In this document: piece by piece, positions 37,459 to 45,769 of the stretch | How positions within the stretch are numbered: position 1 is the first letter of the stretch | How the letters are laid out: each line of letters opens with the position of its first letter | From: Lacinutrix sp. 5H-3-7-4 | Lineage (GTDB): Bacteria > Bacteroidota > Bacteroidia > Flavobacteriales > Flavobacteriaceae | DNA: 64,000 bases | Assembly: GCF_000211855.2 (NCBI RefSeq) | Contig: NC_015638.1 | Location: forward strand, 434,001 to 498,000 | Direction: 5' to 3' | Translations under genes and position numbers: made by a program | Notes under the pieces: generated by a model | The model's input: the letters and a program-made list of their open reading frames with translations, nothing else | Told to the model about the DNA's origin: nothing | The model's database searches: none

Positions 37459-38749
37459 TATCGATATTTAATATAGTATTAAAAAGTTCTTTATAATGTT
37501 TCCAGGTGCTTATTTTACTAAAAGTATAATTATGAAAAACTGGTACAAAAGTACCGTTAACCTTTTTTACTTCGGCAGTAATTTGTTGTAACATCATTTT
37601 TTTATCTAGTAGTGATTGGTGTTTTAATAGCGCATGATCTAATACATGATAACTATTAATTTTTAATGGTGTTTGTATTTCGTAATCTAAATCGTAGAAA
37701 AAAAATGGTGTACAGGTTCCTGCTCTAAATCCTATTTCGTTTATATAACCCATTGTATAGTCTTCTAATATTTCTAACTCTACTAGGTTTCTGTAAGATT
37801 CTGGTAAATTTAATTTGGAAAACGAATGTCTTGAAGCTAATAAAGAGGTATTAATTATACTTTCCATTCTATGCTTTTCTGTTTTTAAGATTTTATTATT
37901 CTCTAAAGCAAAGTATGATGTTTTTAACCCTATATCGCAATAGTCACTCACTCGTTTTATTAAAGATATAAAGGGTTGTTTTTGAAAATTTATATTCTTA
38001 TCGTAAGTAGATAAATCTCCTACTAAAAAGAAAAATATAAACTTAAATTTTCGGTTTTTCTGTCTGTTTATTATGTATTTAAATGTATCGTATGGATCTT
38101 TTTTGAGCCCGAATATTACCGAGTATCTAACGTATAACTGTTTTAGTTTTAAACTAAATAAGTCTTTAAAAGTACCACCTACTGTTCGCATTAACCCTTT
38201 ATATTTAAATAAATAGGCGCTTGGTACATCTATTATAGGTTTTACGCTGTATTTACGTTCATTAAAATTAAAGTCTGGATAGTGAGACACTAATAATCTT
38301 TTAAATTTATATGCCCAAATATCTACTACCGGTTGTTTTAAAAATTTATTTTTATAGGCTATACTTTCGGCAGCTGTAAATCGTCCAAAATCATCTTTTA
38401 CATGTGGTAAGTATTCTTCATAACGACTTAATAAGTAAAAAGTAGCTGCAAAAATATCAAACGGTAATGCACTTTGTTCTCCATTTGCAAAAAAGCATTT
38501 GGTATCTTCCCAATCTGTTACATTTATATCTAGATCATTTATACCTTGTTCAAACAAAAGTTCTTGAGACCTAATAAATAACTCGTTACTAAGCGGTTGT
38601 CTTGTATAAGATATTTTTAAACTATCATGCGCAATAAAATCTTCTACTTTAGTTGTAAAATCTACAGGCACACCAATAATTCTCGTACAAATTTGTTTAA
38701 ATGTATAACGTAGTCTTGGTGTGATTTTATGTGTGTAAACAAGTAACAT
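37448..38749 (-). CDS. polysaccharide deacetylase-family-like protein (DUF7033-type)
   Basis: A 433-residue protein. The ATG at 38749 (MLLVYTHKITPRLRYTFK) is preferred over an in-frame TTG four codons earlier because family members begin here. An N-terminal DUF7033-like domain (about 1-150, with LPFDIFAATFYLLSRYEEYLPH) precedes a region resembling the NodB/deacetylase barrel (SRHSFSKLNLPESYRNLVELEILEDYTMGY, then GFRAGTCTPFFFYDL). The metal-binding His pair of active deacetylases is not evident, so catalytic activity is doubtful. Role perhaps in surface polysaccharide metabolism; inference only. Confidence 0.7.
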   Translation of the reverse strand: MLLVYTHKITPRLRYTFKQICTRIIGVPVDFTTKVEDFIAHDSLKISYTRQPLSNELFIRSQELLFEQGINDLDINVTDWEDTKCFFANGEQSALPFDIFAATFYLLSRYEEYLPHVKDDFGRFTAAESIAYKNKFLKQPVVDIWAYKFKRLLVSHYPDFNFNERKYSVKPIIDVPSAYLFKYKGLMRTVGGTFKDLFSLKLKQLYVRYSVIFGLKKDPYDTFKYIINRQKNRKFKFIFFFLVGDLSTYDKNINFQKQPFISLIKRVSDYCDIGLKTSYFALENNKILKTEKHRMESIINTSLLASRHSFSKLNLPESYRNLVELEILEDYTMGYINEIGFRAGTCTPFFFYDLDYEIQTPLKINSYHVLDHALLKHQSLLDKKMMLQQITAEVKKVNGTFVPVFHNYTFSKISTWKHYKELFNTILNIDNEK

Positions 38750-38784
38750 ATATTGTTGCAAAATACAAACTTTAAAAATAGAAA

Positions 38785-38805
38785 TTACTATTGTAATAAT
38801 AGTAA
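38785..38805 (-). terminator. weak stem-loop between radC and the deacetylase-like gene
   Basis: On the minus strand TTACTATT, a five-base loop and AATAGTAA form an eight-base-pair AT-rich stem followed by a short, interrupted T-rich tail. It lies in the 75-base gap between radC (upstream, minus) and the next minus-strand gene (38749). Actually ending transcription here is doubtful. Confidence 0.25.
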
Positions 38806-38824
38806 AGGCATAAAGTTTTCTTCT

Positions 38825-39523
38825 TTAAAGTATACTTTCATCTGCAAAACTAAAATAGGCTTTCTCTGTTATAATTAAATGGTCTAAAACTTTTATATCT
38901 AGACTTTGAGCTGCAGTTTTGAGTTTTTGTGTTAAATTTTTATCTGCAAGACTTGGGTTTAAAGTTCCCGATGGATGATTATGAGCTAGAATTATACCTA
39001 CTGCTCCAACTTCTAATGCTATTTTTAATGCCAACCGTACATCTACCAATGTACCAGTAATTCCACCTTTACTTAATTGATTTTTTTGTATAACTTTATT
39101 AGAGTTATTTAAATAAATAATCCAAAATTCCTCGTGTGGCAACTCTCCTATTTCTGGTTGCATTAACTCAAAAACAGATTTACTTGAAGTAATTTTTTTA
39201 CGTTCTAAAGCTTCACTTCCGCGACGCCTTCTACCTAGCTCTAGTGCAGCAATAATAGAAATTGCTTTAGCTTCACCAATACCTTTAAATGCTGTAAGTT
39301 GTTTTATTGTTAATTTACCTAATTCGCTTAAGTTATTATCTGTACTTGCTAAAATTCGTTTACATAATGCAACTGCGCTTTCCTCTCTGTTTCCAGAACC
39401 TATAAGTATGGCTACTAACTCTGCATCACTTAAAGCTGCTTTACCTTTATATAATAGTTTTTCTCTTGGCTGGTCGTCTTGCGACCAGTTTTTAATTGAA
39501 AAAGAAGTGGGTTTATTACTCAT
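38825..39523 (-). CDS. radC: RadC/UPF0758 family JAB-domain protein
   Basis: A 232-residue protein. An N-terminal helix-hairpin-helix-like part (KQLTAFKGIGEAKAISIIAALELGRR) precedes a JAB/MPN domain with the metal motif HNHPSG (VGIILAHNHPSGTLNPSLADKNLT). RadC was once called a DNA repair protein, but its biochemical role is not established. It is a single gene, divergent from the gene at 39638. Normal length. Confidence 0.92.
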   Translation of the reverse strand: MSNKPTSFSIKNWSQDDQPREKLLYKGKAALSDAELVAILIGSGNREESAVALCKRILASTDNNLSELGKLTIKQLTAFKGIGEAKAISIIAALELGRRRRGSEALERKKITSSKSVFELMQPEIGELPHEEFWIIYLNNSNKVIQKNQLSKGGITGTLVDVRLALKIALEVGAVGIILAHNHPSGTLNPSLADKNLTQKLKTAAQSLDIKVLDHLIITEKAYFSFADESIL

Positions 39524-39637
39524 GTTATAAATCTACATCTTTTTTTTTGTTTCTACTTTTTTATACCAAAAGTCTCACATAAATCACACTTTAACTGTTA
39601 GAAAAATTGTAACTTTAAATTCAATTTTTTAACAACT

Positions 39638-40081
39638 ATGGAATCTATTTTTAATACTCAAACTGTAAATTCAATTTTTGATAGAATTGAAAAATTAGAC
39701 AAAAACACACCTGCTATTTGGGGTAAAATGGATGCAGCGCAAATGCTTAATCACTGTCAAGCTCCAATAAACGTCATGCTTCAAAAAAAAGATTATGGCC
39801 TTAAATCTAATTGGTTTATGAAGCTTTTAATAAAAAAATCACTGTATAGCGATAAACCATACCGAAAAAACCTACCAACGGTTCCTGCTTTTAAAGTTCA
39901 AACATCTAAAAGTTTTAAAACCGAAAAAAAAGAACTTATTGAGTTAATACAAGAACTTTACAGCCAAAAATCTAAAAACACATGGCAACCTCATCCCGTT
40001 TTTGGGCATTATACTAACGAGCAATGGGCAATGTTACAATACAAACATCTTGACCACCATTTAAAACAATTTGGAGTTTAA
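39638..40081 (+). CDS. DUF1569 domain protein (DinB-like fold)
   Basis: A 147-residue protein. The pattern IEKLDKNTPAIWGKMDAAQMLNHCQAPINVML, with a metal-ligand-like His in NHC and a later QYKHLDHHLKQFG, is that of DUF1569, a four-helix DinB/YfiT-like metal-binding fold. No enzymatic function is known for the family. It is 18 bases upstream of the paiB-like gene and probably co-transcribed. Confidence 0.85.
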   Translation: MESIFNTQTVNSIFDRIEKLDKNTPAIWGKMDAAQMLNHCQAPINVMLQKKDYGLKSNWFMKLLIKKSLYSDKPYRKNLPTVPAFKVQTSKSFKTEKKELIELIQELYSQKSKNTWQPHPVFGHYTNEQWAMLQYKHLDHHLKQFGV

Positions 40082-40099
40082 AAAAGAAGAAATAATTAA

Positions 40100-40696
40100 A
40101 TGAATTATCCTCCACAAAAACATCAAGATAATAATATAAATAACCTAATTACGGTTATAAAAACCTATCCGTTAGCAACAGTAATTTCGGTTAAAGATAA
40201 TACACCTTTAATTTCTCATTTACCATTAATTTATAATAGTAATGGTAAACTAGTTGGGCATATAGACATATACAATCCTCAAATAAATTTACTAAAAGAC
40301 AATAACGAGGTTACTATTATTTTTTCTGGGCCAGAATGTTATATCTCACCAAGTATTTATACCACTACCCAATTACCAACCTGGAACTATATAAAAGTAC
40401 ATGTAAAAGGAAAAGTAAAAGCAATAGAGAGTAAAGCCCAGTTAAAAAACTCATTAATAGAAATGACTGCTTTTTTAGAGCAACCAGACCATAAATATGT
40501 TTTAGAGCCAGATAATCCTAGATTAGATAAAAACCTGGATTATATTAAAATGTTCGAAATTGAAATAACCAATTGGGAAGGAAAATTTAAGCTCTCGCAA
40601 GACAAAAAACCAAAAGATATTGCCAATGCAAGAGCTCAACTTATACAAGCTAACCAAGAAAGTATTAAAGTTTTTCTTGACAAGGTCTTTGCTTAA
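40100..40696 (+). CDS. PaiB-like FMN-binding protein
   Basis: A 198-residue protein matching the PaiB family: MNYPPQKHQDNNINNLITVIKTYPLATVIS, ISHLPLIYNSNGKLVGHI, then the flavin-site segment GPECYISPSIYTTTQLPTWNYIKVHVKGK. The C-terminal helix is also kept. In Bacillus PaiB is described as a negative transcriptional regulator, but the fold is that of a flavin reductase-like split barrel, so an enzymatic or ligand-binding role is equally possible. Its stop abuts the convergent gldC stop. Confidence 0.87.
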   Translation: MNYPPQKHQDNNINNLITVIKTYPLATVISVKDNTPLISHLPLIYNSNGKLVGHIDIYNPQINLLKDNNEVTIIFSGPECYISPSIYTTTQLPTWNYIKVHVKGKVKAIESKAQLKNSLIEMTAFLEQPDHKYVLEPDNPRLDKNLDYIKMFEIEITNWEGKFKLSQDKKPKDIANARAQLIQANQESIKVFLDKVFA

Positions 40697-41032
40697 TTAT
40701 TTTTTATTTAACTCTAATTTTTCAGCAAAATAATCACAAAAATCCTTCATTGTAGCTGTCATTTTTTCGTCTTGAGTTGCACGGTTAAACGTATTACTCA
40801 TTGCTACTAATGTTTGGTGAAAAAACACTTTCATTTCATCTACAGGCATATCTTTAGTCCATAAATCTATACGTAAAGATTCTTGTGCAGCGCTATCCCA
40901 TACAGACAACATCATAGCTTTAGCTTCTGCATTTGTAATACCTCCATCTTGAGCCGTCCAGTTTAATTTTTCTGGTACACGGTTTTCATCTAATTCTACA
41001 TTTAATTGTATTTGCGATTTTATATTAGCCAT
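40697..41032 (-). CDS. gldC: gliding motility protein GldC
   Basis: A 111-residue cytoplasmic-looking protein: MANIKSQIQLNVELDENRVPEKLNWTAQDGGI, then AKAMMLSVWDSAAQESLRIDLWTKDMPVDEMKVFFHQTL. It matches GldC of gliding flavobacteria, which enhances gliding and is always paired with gldB. Its start shares one base with the gldB stop (TAATG), so translation is coupled. Confidence 0.92.
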   Translation of the reverse strand: MANIKSQIQLNVELDENRVPEKLNWTAQDGGITNAEAKAMMLSVWDSAAQESLRIDLWTKDMPVDEMKVFFHQTLVAMSNTFNRATQDEKMTATMKDFCDYFAEKLELNKK

Positions 41033-41994
41033 TATCTACGTGGTTTAAATTTTGCGTTATCAAATATTTCTTTTGTGCTTTTAGTAAGCATTTGTTTAAA
41101 GGTTACATTGTTATTTTCCATGTAAGCTCTTACAATTTGCCAACCTATATACTGCCCTATTCTTCCAGGCGATTCGTTATCTATTTCTTCTAAATAAAAT
41201 TTAGAAAATGGCGCATCGTTAATAAAGCGTGATGGTAGTTTAGAATTGGTGCTAAATAGTAATTCTTTATCTACAAAATAGCGCCATATATTTTCTTCAT
41301 TTGCTTTTGCCCAATCTATTTGTTCTTGAGAATAACCTATTTTTTCTGCATCTGTTTTAAAAGGAATAACCATATCTTTAAAATACAATTGCTTACCTGC
41401 ATAAATAAGTTCGTCTAAAAGTGTTTTACGTTGCTGCTGGAACATAAAACCTTTAGCATAGCTTTCGGCGAGATCTACAACCATTTGCTCTGCTTTTAGG
41501 TTTTTTCTAATATAATCCTGTATGCCTTGATAAAAGTAATGCGTATCACCTAAATAATTAGCTAAAGGCAAAACCACAATAGTATCTGTAACTACAACTT
41601 TATTTCTATAATCCACATTAGATGCAACAGTTACTACTCTTGGTGTATTAAATTCTGGAAAATAATATTTTAAGTGTTTAAAGAGAGAAACAATGTCTTG
41701 AGTTTCATTTGTAAAACTTTTAAAAGCTTTTTGTGTTTCGGTTTGAATTTCCTGTTGTAAAGTATCTTGCATTTGTGCTACCCAAAAATCGTCTTCATAT
41801 TTAGATGAAAACATAAACGGAAACGCTTGCTTTAATTTTGGTAAATCTTGCGGTGATGCATTAGCAAAAGCCAAATCAAAACGTTCTATAGAGACATCTA
41901 ACGGCAGTTTTGCTATTTCAGATTCTACTTTATCATCATTTCCGCAGGAAAGCACAGTAAAAATTAACAAAAGGACAAAAAAACATTTATTCAT
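41032..41994 (-). CDS. gldB: gliding motility lipoprotein GldB
   Basis: A 320-residue lipoprotein with lipobox VLSC (Cys17) followed by GNDDKVE. The mature protein has LPLDVSIERFDLAFANASPQDLPKLKQAFPFMFS and, near the C-terminus, GRIGQYIGWQIVRAYMENN. GldB is required for gliding and for type IX secretion, which agrees with the T9SS cargo proteins elsewhere in this window. A TACCTTTG -7 box lies upstream at 42057-42050. It is divergent from nadE. Confidence 0.93.
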   Translation of the reverse strand: MNKCFFVLLLIFTVLSCGNDDKVESEIAKLPLDVSIERFDLAFANASPQDLPKLKQAFPFMFSSKYEDDFWVAQMQDTLQQEIQTETQKAFKSFTNETQDIVSLFKHLKYYFPEFNTPRVVTVASNVDYRNKVVVTDTIVVLPLANYLGDTHYFYQGIQDYIRKNLKAEQMVVDLAESYAKGFMFQQQRKTLLDELIYAGKQLYFKDMVIPFKTDAEKIGYSQEQIDWAKANEENIWRYFVDKELLFSTNSKLPSRFINDAPFSKFYLEEIDNESPGRIGQYIGWQIVRAYMENNNVTFKQMLTKSTKEIFDNAKFKPRR

Positions 41995-42049
41995 ATAATC
42001 TAAAGGCGTTTTATTTTTATTTAGAATACGTTTGGGTTATTTTTGTTTG

Positions 42050-42057
42050 CAAAGGTA
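42050..42057 (-). promoter_or_regulatory. -7 box of gldB-gldC
   Basis: On the minus strand TACCTTTG, followed by CAAA: an exact -7 consensus with the TACCTTTGC context shared with the rpsL promoter. It is 55 bases upstream of the gldB ATG. The -33 TTTG is not at the expected place, so the promoter may need help. The 91-base gap also serves the divergent nadE. Confidence 0.6.
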
Positions 42058-42085
42058 CTATTCTTTGACTTAAATCTCTTTAAAA

Positions 42086-42874
42086 ATGCAAACAGAAAAA
42101 GTAGCAAAACATATAATTAATTGGTTAAAAGACTATGCTGTTAACGCAAAAGTTAATGGTTTTGTTGTAGGCATATCTGGCGGAATTGACTCTGCCGTTA
42201 CGTCAACCTTATGTGCAGAAACAGGTTTAGATGTGCTTTGTATAGAAATGCCTATACATCAAGCTGCTAGTCATGTTTCTAGAGCTCAAGAGCATATTAA
42301 GCAATTAAAGGAAAGATATCCTAATGTAAAAGATACAAGAACAGATTTAACTCCTGTTTTTGAAGAATTTAAAACCGAAGTCTCTCTTGATGGCGAACAA
42401 GCCACTGTAGATATGGCTTTAGCTAACACGCGTGCACGTTTACGCATGACTACTTTATATTACCATGCCGGCCTTTTGGGCCTTTTAGTTGCTGGAACAG
42501 GAAATAAGGTTGAAGATTTTGGTGTTGGCTTTTATACTAAATATGGCGATGGTGGCGTTGACTTAAGTCCTATAGCAGATTTGCTTAAAAGCGAAGTATA
42601 CAAAATAGGAGAATATTTAAAAGTTCCTGCATCTATTATGGCGGCAGCTCCTAGTGATGGATTATTTGGAGATAGCAGAAGTGATGAAGACCAAATTGGA
42701 GCCTCTTATCCAGAATTAGAATGGGCGATGGAAAAAAGTGAGAATGGTATGACAGAAAAAGACTTCAGCGGAAGAGAAAAAGAAGTTTTCAAAATCTACA
42801 AACGTTTCAATAACTCCAACAAACACAAGATGGTAGCAATACCAATTTGTGAAATTCCTAATAATTTAAAGTAA
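42086..42874 (+). CDS. nadE: NAD+ synthase
   Basis: A 262-residue enzyme with the PP-loop FVVGISGGIDSAVTSTLC. Then come the NTRARLRMTTLYYHAG and LLVAGTGNKVEDFGVGFYTKYGDGGVDLSPIADLLKSEVY segments and KMVAIPICEIP. It converts nicotinate adenine dinucleotide to NAD+ using ATP and ammonia. The nitrilase-like glutaminase domain of the larger type is absent, so free ammonia is the likely nitrogen donor. Next to gldB, as in other flavobacteria. Confidence 0.95.
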   Translation: MQTEKVAKHIINWLKDYAVNAKVNGFVVGISGGIDSAVTSTLCAETGLDVLCIEMPIHQAASHVSRAQEHIKQLKERYPNVKDTRTDLTPVFEEFKTEVSLDGEQATVDMALANTRARLRMTTLYYHAGLLGLLVAGTGNKVEDFGVGFYTKYGDGGVDLSPIADLLKSEVYKIGEYLKVPASIMAAAPSDGLFGDSRSDEDQIGASYPELEWAMEKSENGMTEKDFSGREKEVFKIYKRFNNSNKHKMVAIPICEIPNNLK

Positions 42875-42899
42875 TAGCTACTACTATTTTAAAAATTCT

Positions 42900-42907
42900 T
42901 ACCTTTG
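42900..42907 (+). promoter_or_regulatory. -7 box of the response regulator gene
   Basis: TACCTTTG, an exact -7 consensus, 89 bases before the ATG at 42997. It would give a leader of about 85 bases. There is no clear TTTG 19 bases upstream. Confidence 0.55.
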
Positions 42908-42996
42908 TACTGCTATATAATTTTTCAAAAAAGATACTGCTAACTCGTTATAGGGAAACACGTTAGCTATATTTTAAAACAAACAAACAAAAAACA

Positions 42997-43623
42997 ATGG
43001 TCAAGCTATTAGTAGTTGACCCATATCCTATTGTTAGTAAAGGTCTCGAACTTGTTTTTGAAACAACAAGAGATGTCTCCTTTATTGGTACACTTAGTGA
43101 TGGTGAGGCAATTTTCGATTTTCTTAAGCACAACAAAGTAGACGTTATACTTTGTGAAATAGACCTGCCAAAACTTAATGGTATTACTGCACTTAGAAAA
43201 ATTAGAAAAGAATATCCCGACGTTAGAGTTATTATTTTTAGTACACAACCTGAAGAAGTTTATGCATTAAATGCCATTAAGCTTGGTGCTGCAGGTTACC
43301 TTTCTAAAACCACAGATATTATTACCATAAAAGATGCTATTATAAAAGCATACATGGGAAATACATATTTAAGTGAAGCCATGACTAAGCGTTTAATGCA
43401 AAGTAAAAAAAGTAGCGAAGGACAATCGTTTTTTAAAAAATTATCAAATCGTGAAATTGAGGTTTTAAAACTATTAACCTCTGGTAAACGTAATAAAGAA
43501 ATTGCGCAAGAGCTTGATATTAATGAGAAAACAGTAAGTACTTATAGAGCGCGATTAATGAAAAAACTAAACGTTACAAATCTTGTAGACTTAGTTAACC
43601 AAGCTAAGCAACTCGCTTTATAA
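42997..43623 (+). CDS. NarL/FixJ-type response regulator with altered receiver
   Basis: A 208-residue regulator: receiver domain (about 1-120) plus LuxR-type helix-turn-helix (about 145-205: LSNREIEVLKLLTSGKRNKEIAQELDINEKTVSTYRARLMKKL). The phospho-acceptor position holds Glu54 (VILCEIDLP), where the family has Asp. The acidic pair at the start reads DP instead of DD. The switch Ser/Thr and Lys (GYLSK) are kept. The receiver is thus probably not phosphorylated at the usual site and may behave as a locked-on form. No histidine kinase is nearby. It overlaps the convergent dnaG by 6 bases. Confidence 0.9.
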   Translation: MVKLLVVDPYPIVSKGLELVFETTRDVSFIGTLSDGEAIFDFLKHNKVDVILCEIDLPKLNGITALRKIRKEYPDVRVIIFSTQPEEVYALNAIKLGAAGYLSKTTDIITIKDAIIKAYMGNTYLSEAMTKRLMQSKKSSEGQSFFKKLSNREIEVLKLLTSGKRNKEIAQELDINEKTVSTYRARLMKKLNVTNLVDLVNQAKQLAL

Positions 43624-45576
43624 AACACGGTTTAGCTTTCTGGATAAAAGCATTTTTAGTCCAGAATAATCTTTTACTTCTTCTAAAACAGAAATATTTA
43701 CCTCGTTTATATTAGCCATGGTTTGCTGTTGAAACCCAATAACCTTTTGGTCTATTAAATGACATCTTAAACTTAAAATAGTTTCACTTACCAATTGCGA
43801 TACACTATCTGTTTTATGCTTTGGAAAAATATTATTACGTTCCCAATCAGATAATTCGTAACGCTCATCTTCCATTAAAATAGTTGTAATCTGGTTACCT
43901 ATTTCGGCATCTACAGTATTTATCATGTGCTCTGTAGCCACATCTGGATTTTGGTTTAAAGTTTCTATAATACGGTAGTATAAATCTTTAAACTGTGGGT
44001 TTGAAAACTCCATTTCATCTTCCTGCAAATCTAAAAACACCTTTTCAAAAACTTTAGATTGCTGTACTACTGGCTCTAAAACCAGCTCGCCTTCTTCGTT
44101 TTCTTTAAGTACTAAATCTTCAAAATCTTCGGTTCTATTACCATAAAGCAATAGTACTTCAATAATTTTTCGCTCTAAAACATACTGTACATCAACTTTT
44201 TTAACTGGTTGCTGGTGTTTTATAACATCAAACGCTTTTGGTGCGCTTGGTGCTTGTTTTGTAGCATTTTGATTGTCTTTTTTATCTATTTGTGCCAAAG
44301 TACTAAAAAGCACTTCTTCACTAATATCCATAATACGTGCACATTCTTGTATGTACACTTCCTTTTTAATACGGTCTGGAATTTTAGCAATACTATTCAT
44401 TATATCTCTAATAGTATCGGCTTTTTTTATTGGGTCGTTTTTAGAGTCTTCGTATAAAACCGAAGCTTTAAACTGTATAAAATCTTTAGCATTTTCGTTT
44501 AAATAATGCTTTAACTCATCTAAAGTATTGGTTTTAGCAAAACTGTCTGGATCTTCACCTTCTGGAAAAGTACAAACCCTAACATTCATACCTTGCTCAA
44601 GTATTAAATCTATACCACGAAGCGAGGCACGCATACCAGCTGCATCACCATCAAAAAGTACCGTTATGTTTTTAGTTAAACGGTTTATAAGTCTAATTTG
44701 TTCGCTTGTTAAAGCCGTACCAGAAGACGATACAACATTTGTAACTCCCGTTTGGTGTAGTTGTATAACATCTGTATAACCTTCTACTAAATAACAGTTA
44801 TCTTCTTTTGCTATACTTTGTTTTGCATGGTAAATACCGTAAAGCACTTTACTTTTATGGTAAATATCACTCTCTGGAGAGTTTAAATATTTTGCTGCTT
44901 TTTTATCGCTAGTTAAAATACGACCACCAAAACCCAAAACACGACCACTCATACTTTGTATAGGGAACATAACACGACCTTTAAACCTATCAAACTGTTT
45001 ATCGCCTTTGTCTATAGTTAATCCCGTTTCTGCTAAAAACTCTAGCTTATAGCCTTTTTTAATGGCATGGTCTGTAAATGCGCTCCACTCGTCTGGCGAA
45101 TACCCTAAATTAAAGTTTTTAATAGTTTCTTCTGTAAAACCACGTTCTTTAAAATAGCTTAAACCAATGGCTTTACCTTGGTTGGTTTTATGCAGGATAT
45201 CTTGAAAATAATTATTTGCAAACTCACTTACCAAGTATAAACTTTCACGTTTGTTTTGCGCTTCTTTTTGTTCGTTAGATTGCTCTGTTTCTTCAATTTC
45301 TATATTGTATTTTTTAGCCAAATACTTTATAGCTTCTGGATAGGTAAAATGCTCATGCTCCATTAAAAAAGCGACCACATTACCACCTTTACCACTAGAA
45401 AAATCTTTCCAGATTTGTTTAACTGGAGATACCATAAAACTTGGCGAACGCTCGTCGCTAAATGGGCTTAAACCTTTAAAGCTACTACCAGATTTTTTTA
45501 ATTGCACAAAATCGCCAATAACTTCTTCTAGTCTGGCGGTTTCGTATACTTGGTCTATGGTAGATTTAGATATCAA
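43618..45576 (-). CDS. dnaG: DNA primase DnaG, zinc ligands replaced
   Basis: A 652-residue primase. It starts at TTG, because the family N-terminus MISKxTIDxVYE begins there and no better ATG exists. The N-terminal CHC2-type domain (1-90) keeps its fold pattern (GLSPFSDERSPSFMVSPVKQIWKDFSSGKGGNVVAFLMEH). All four usual zinc-ligand positions are replaced: Ser37, Ser40, Asp58, Ser61. The catalytic TOPRIM domain follows (YLVEGYTDVIQLHQTG, then LFDGDAAGMRAS), then a helical C-terminal domain that contacts DnaB. It makes RNA primers at replication forks. The zinc loss appears to be shared with related flavobacteria, as I recall it. Confidence 0.95.
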   Translation of the reverse strand: MISKSTIDQVYETARLEEVIGDFVQLKKSGSSFKGLSPFSDERSPSFMVSPVKQIWKDFSSGKGGNVVAFLMEHEHFTYPEAIKYLAKKYNIEIEETEQSNEQKEAQNKRESLYLVSEFANNYFQDILHKTNQGKAIGLSYFKERGFTEETIKNFNLGYSPDEWSAFTDHAIKKGYKLEFLAETGLTIDKGDKQFDRFKGRVMFPIQSMSGRVLGFGGRILTSDKKAAKYLNSPESDIYHKSKVLYGIYHAKQSIAKEDNCYLVEGYTDVIQLHQTGVTNVVSSSGTALTSEQIRLINRLTKNITVLFDGDAAGMRASLRGIDLILEQGMNVRVCTFPEGEDPDSFAKTNTLDELKHYLNENAKDFIQFKASVLYEDSKNDPIKKADTIRDIMNSIAKIPDRIKKEVYIQECARIMDISEEVLFSTLAQIDKKDNQNATKQAPSAPKAFDVIKHQQPVKKVDVQYVLERKIIEVLLLYGNRTEDFEDLVLKENEEGELVLEPVVQQSKVFEKVFLDLQEDEMEFSNPQFKDLYYRIIETLNQNPDVATEHMINTVDAEIGNQITTILMEDERYELSDWERNNIFPKHKTDSVSQLVSETILSLRCHLIDQKVIGFQQQTMANINEVNISVLEEVKDYSGLKMLLSRKLNRVL

Positions 45577-45769
45577 TTATTAATAAGATTTTAGTGTAAA
45601 AATATGAGTTTGTAAAGGTACTATATTTACAAGCCTTTTAAAAACATCTATACTTACAAACTTGATTTTGTGAAATAAAAACGCTTACTTCGTTAGGCGT
45701 TTGATATAAAATATACCAATGTTAATATTAGAATGCATTGTACCCAATTAAAACCGAACTCAAATCTGA

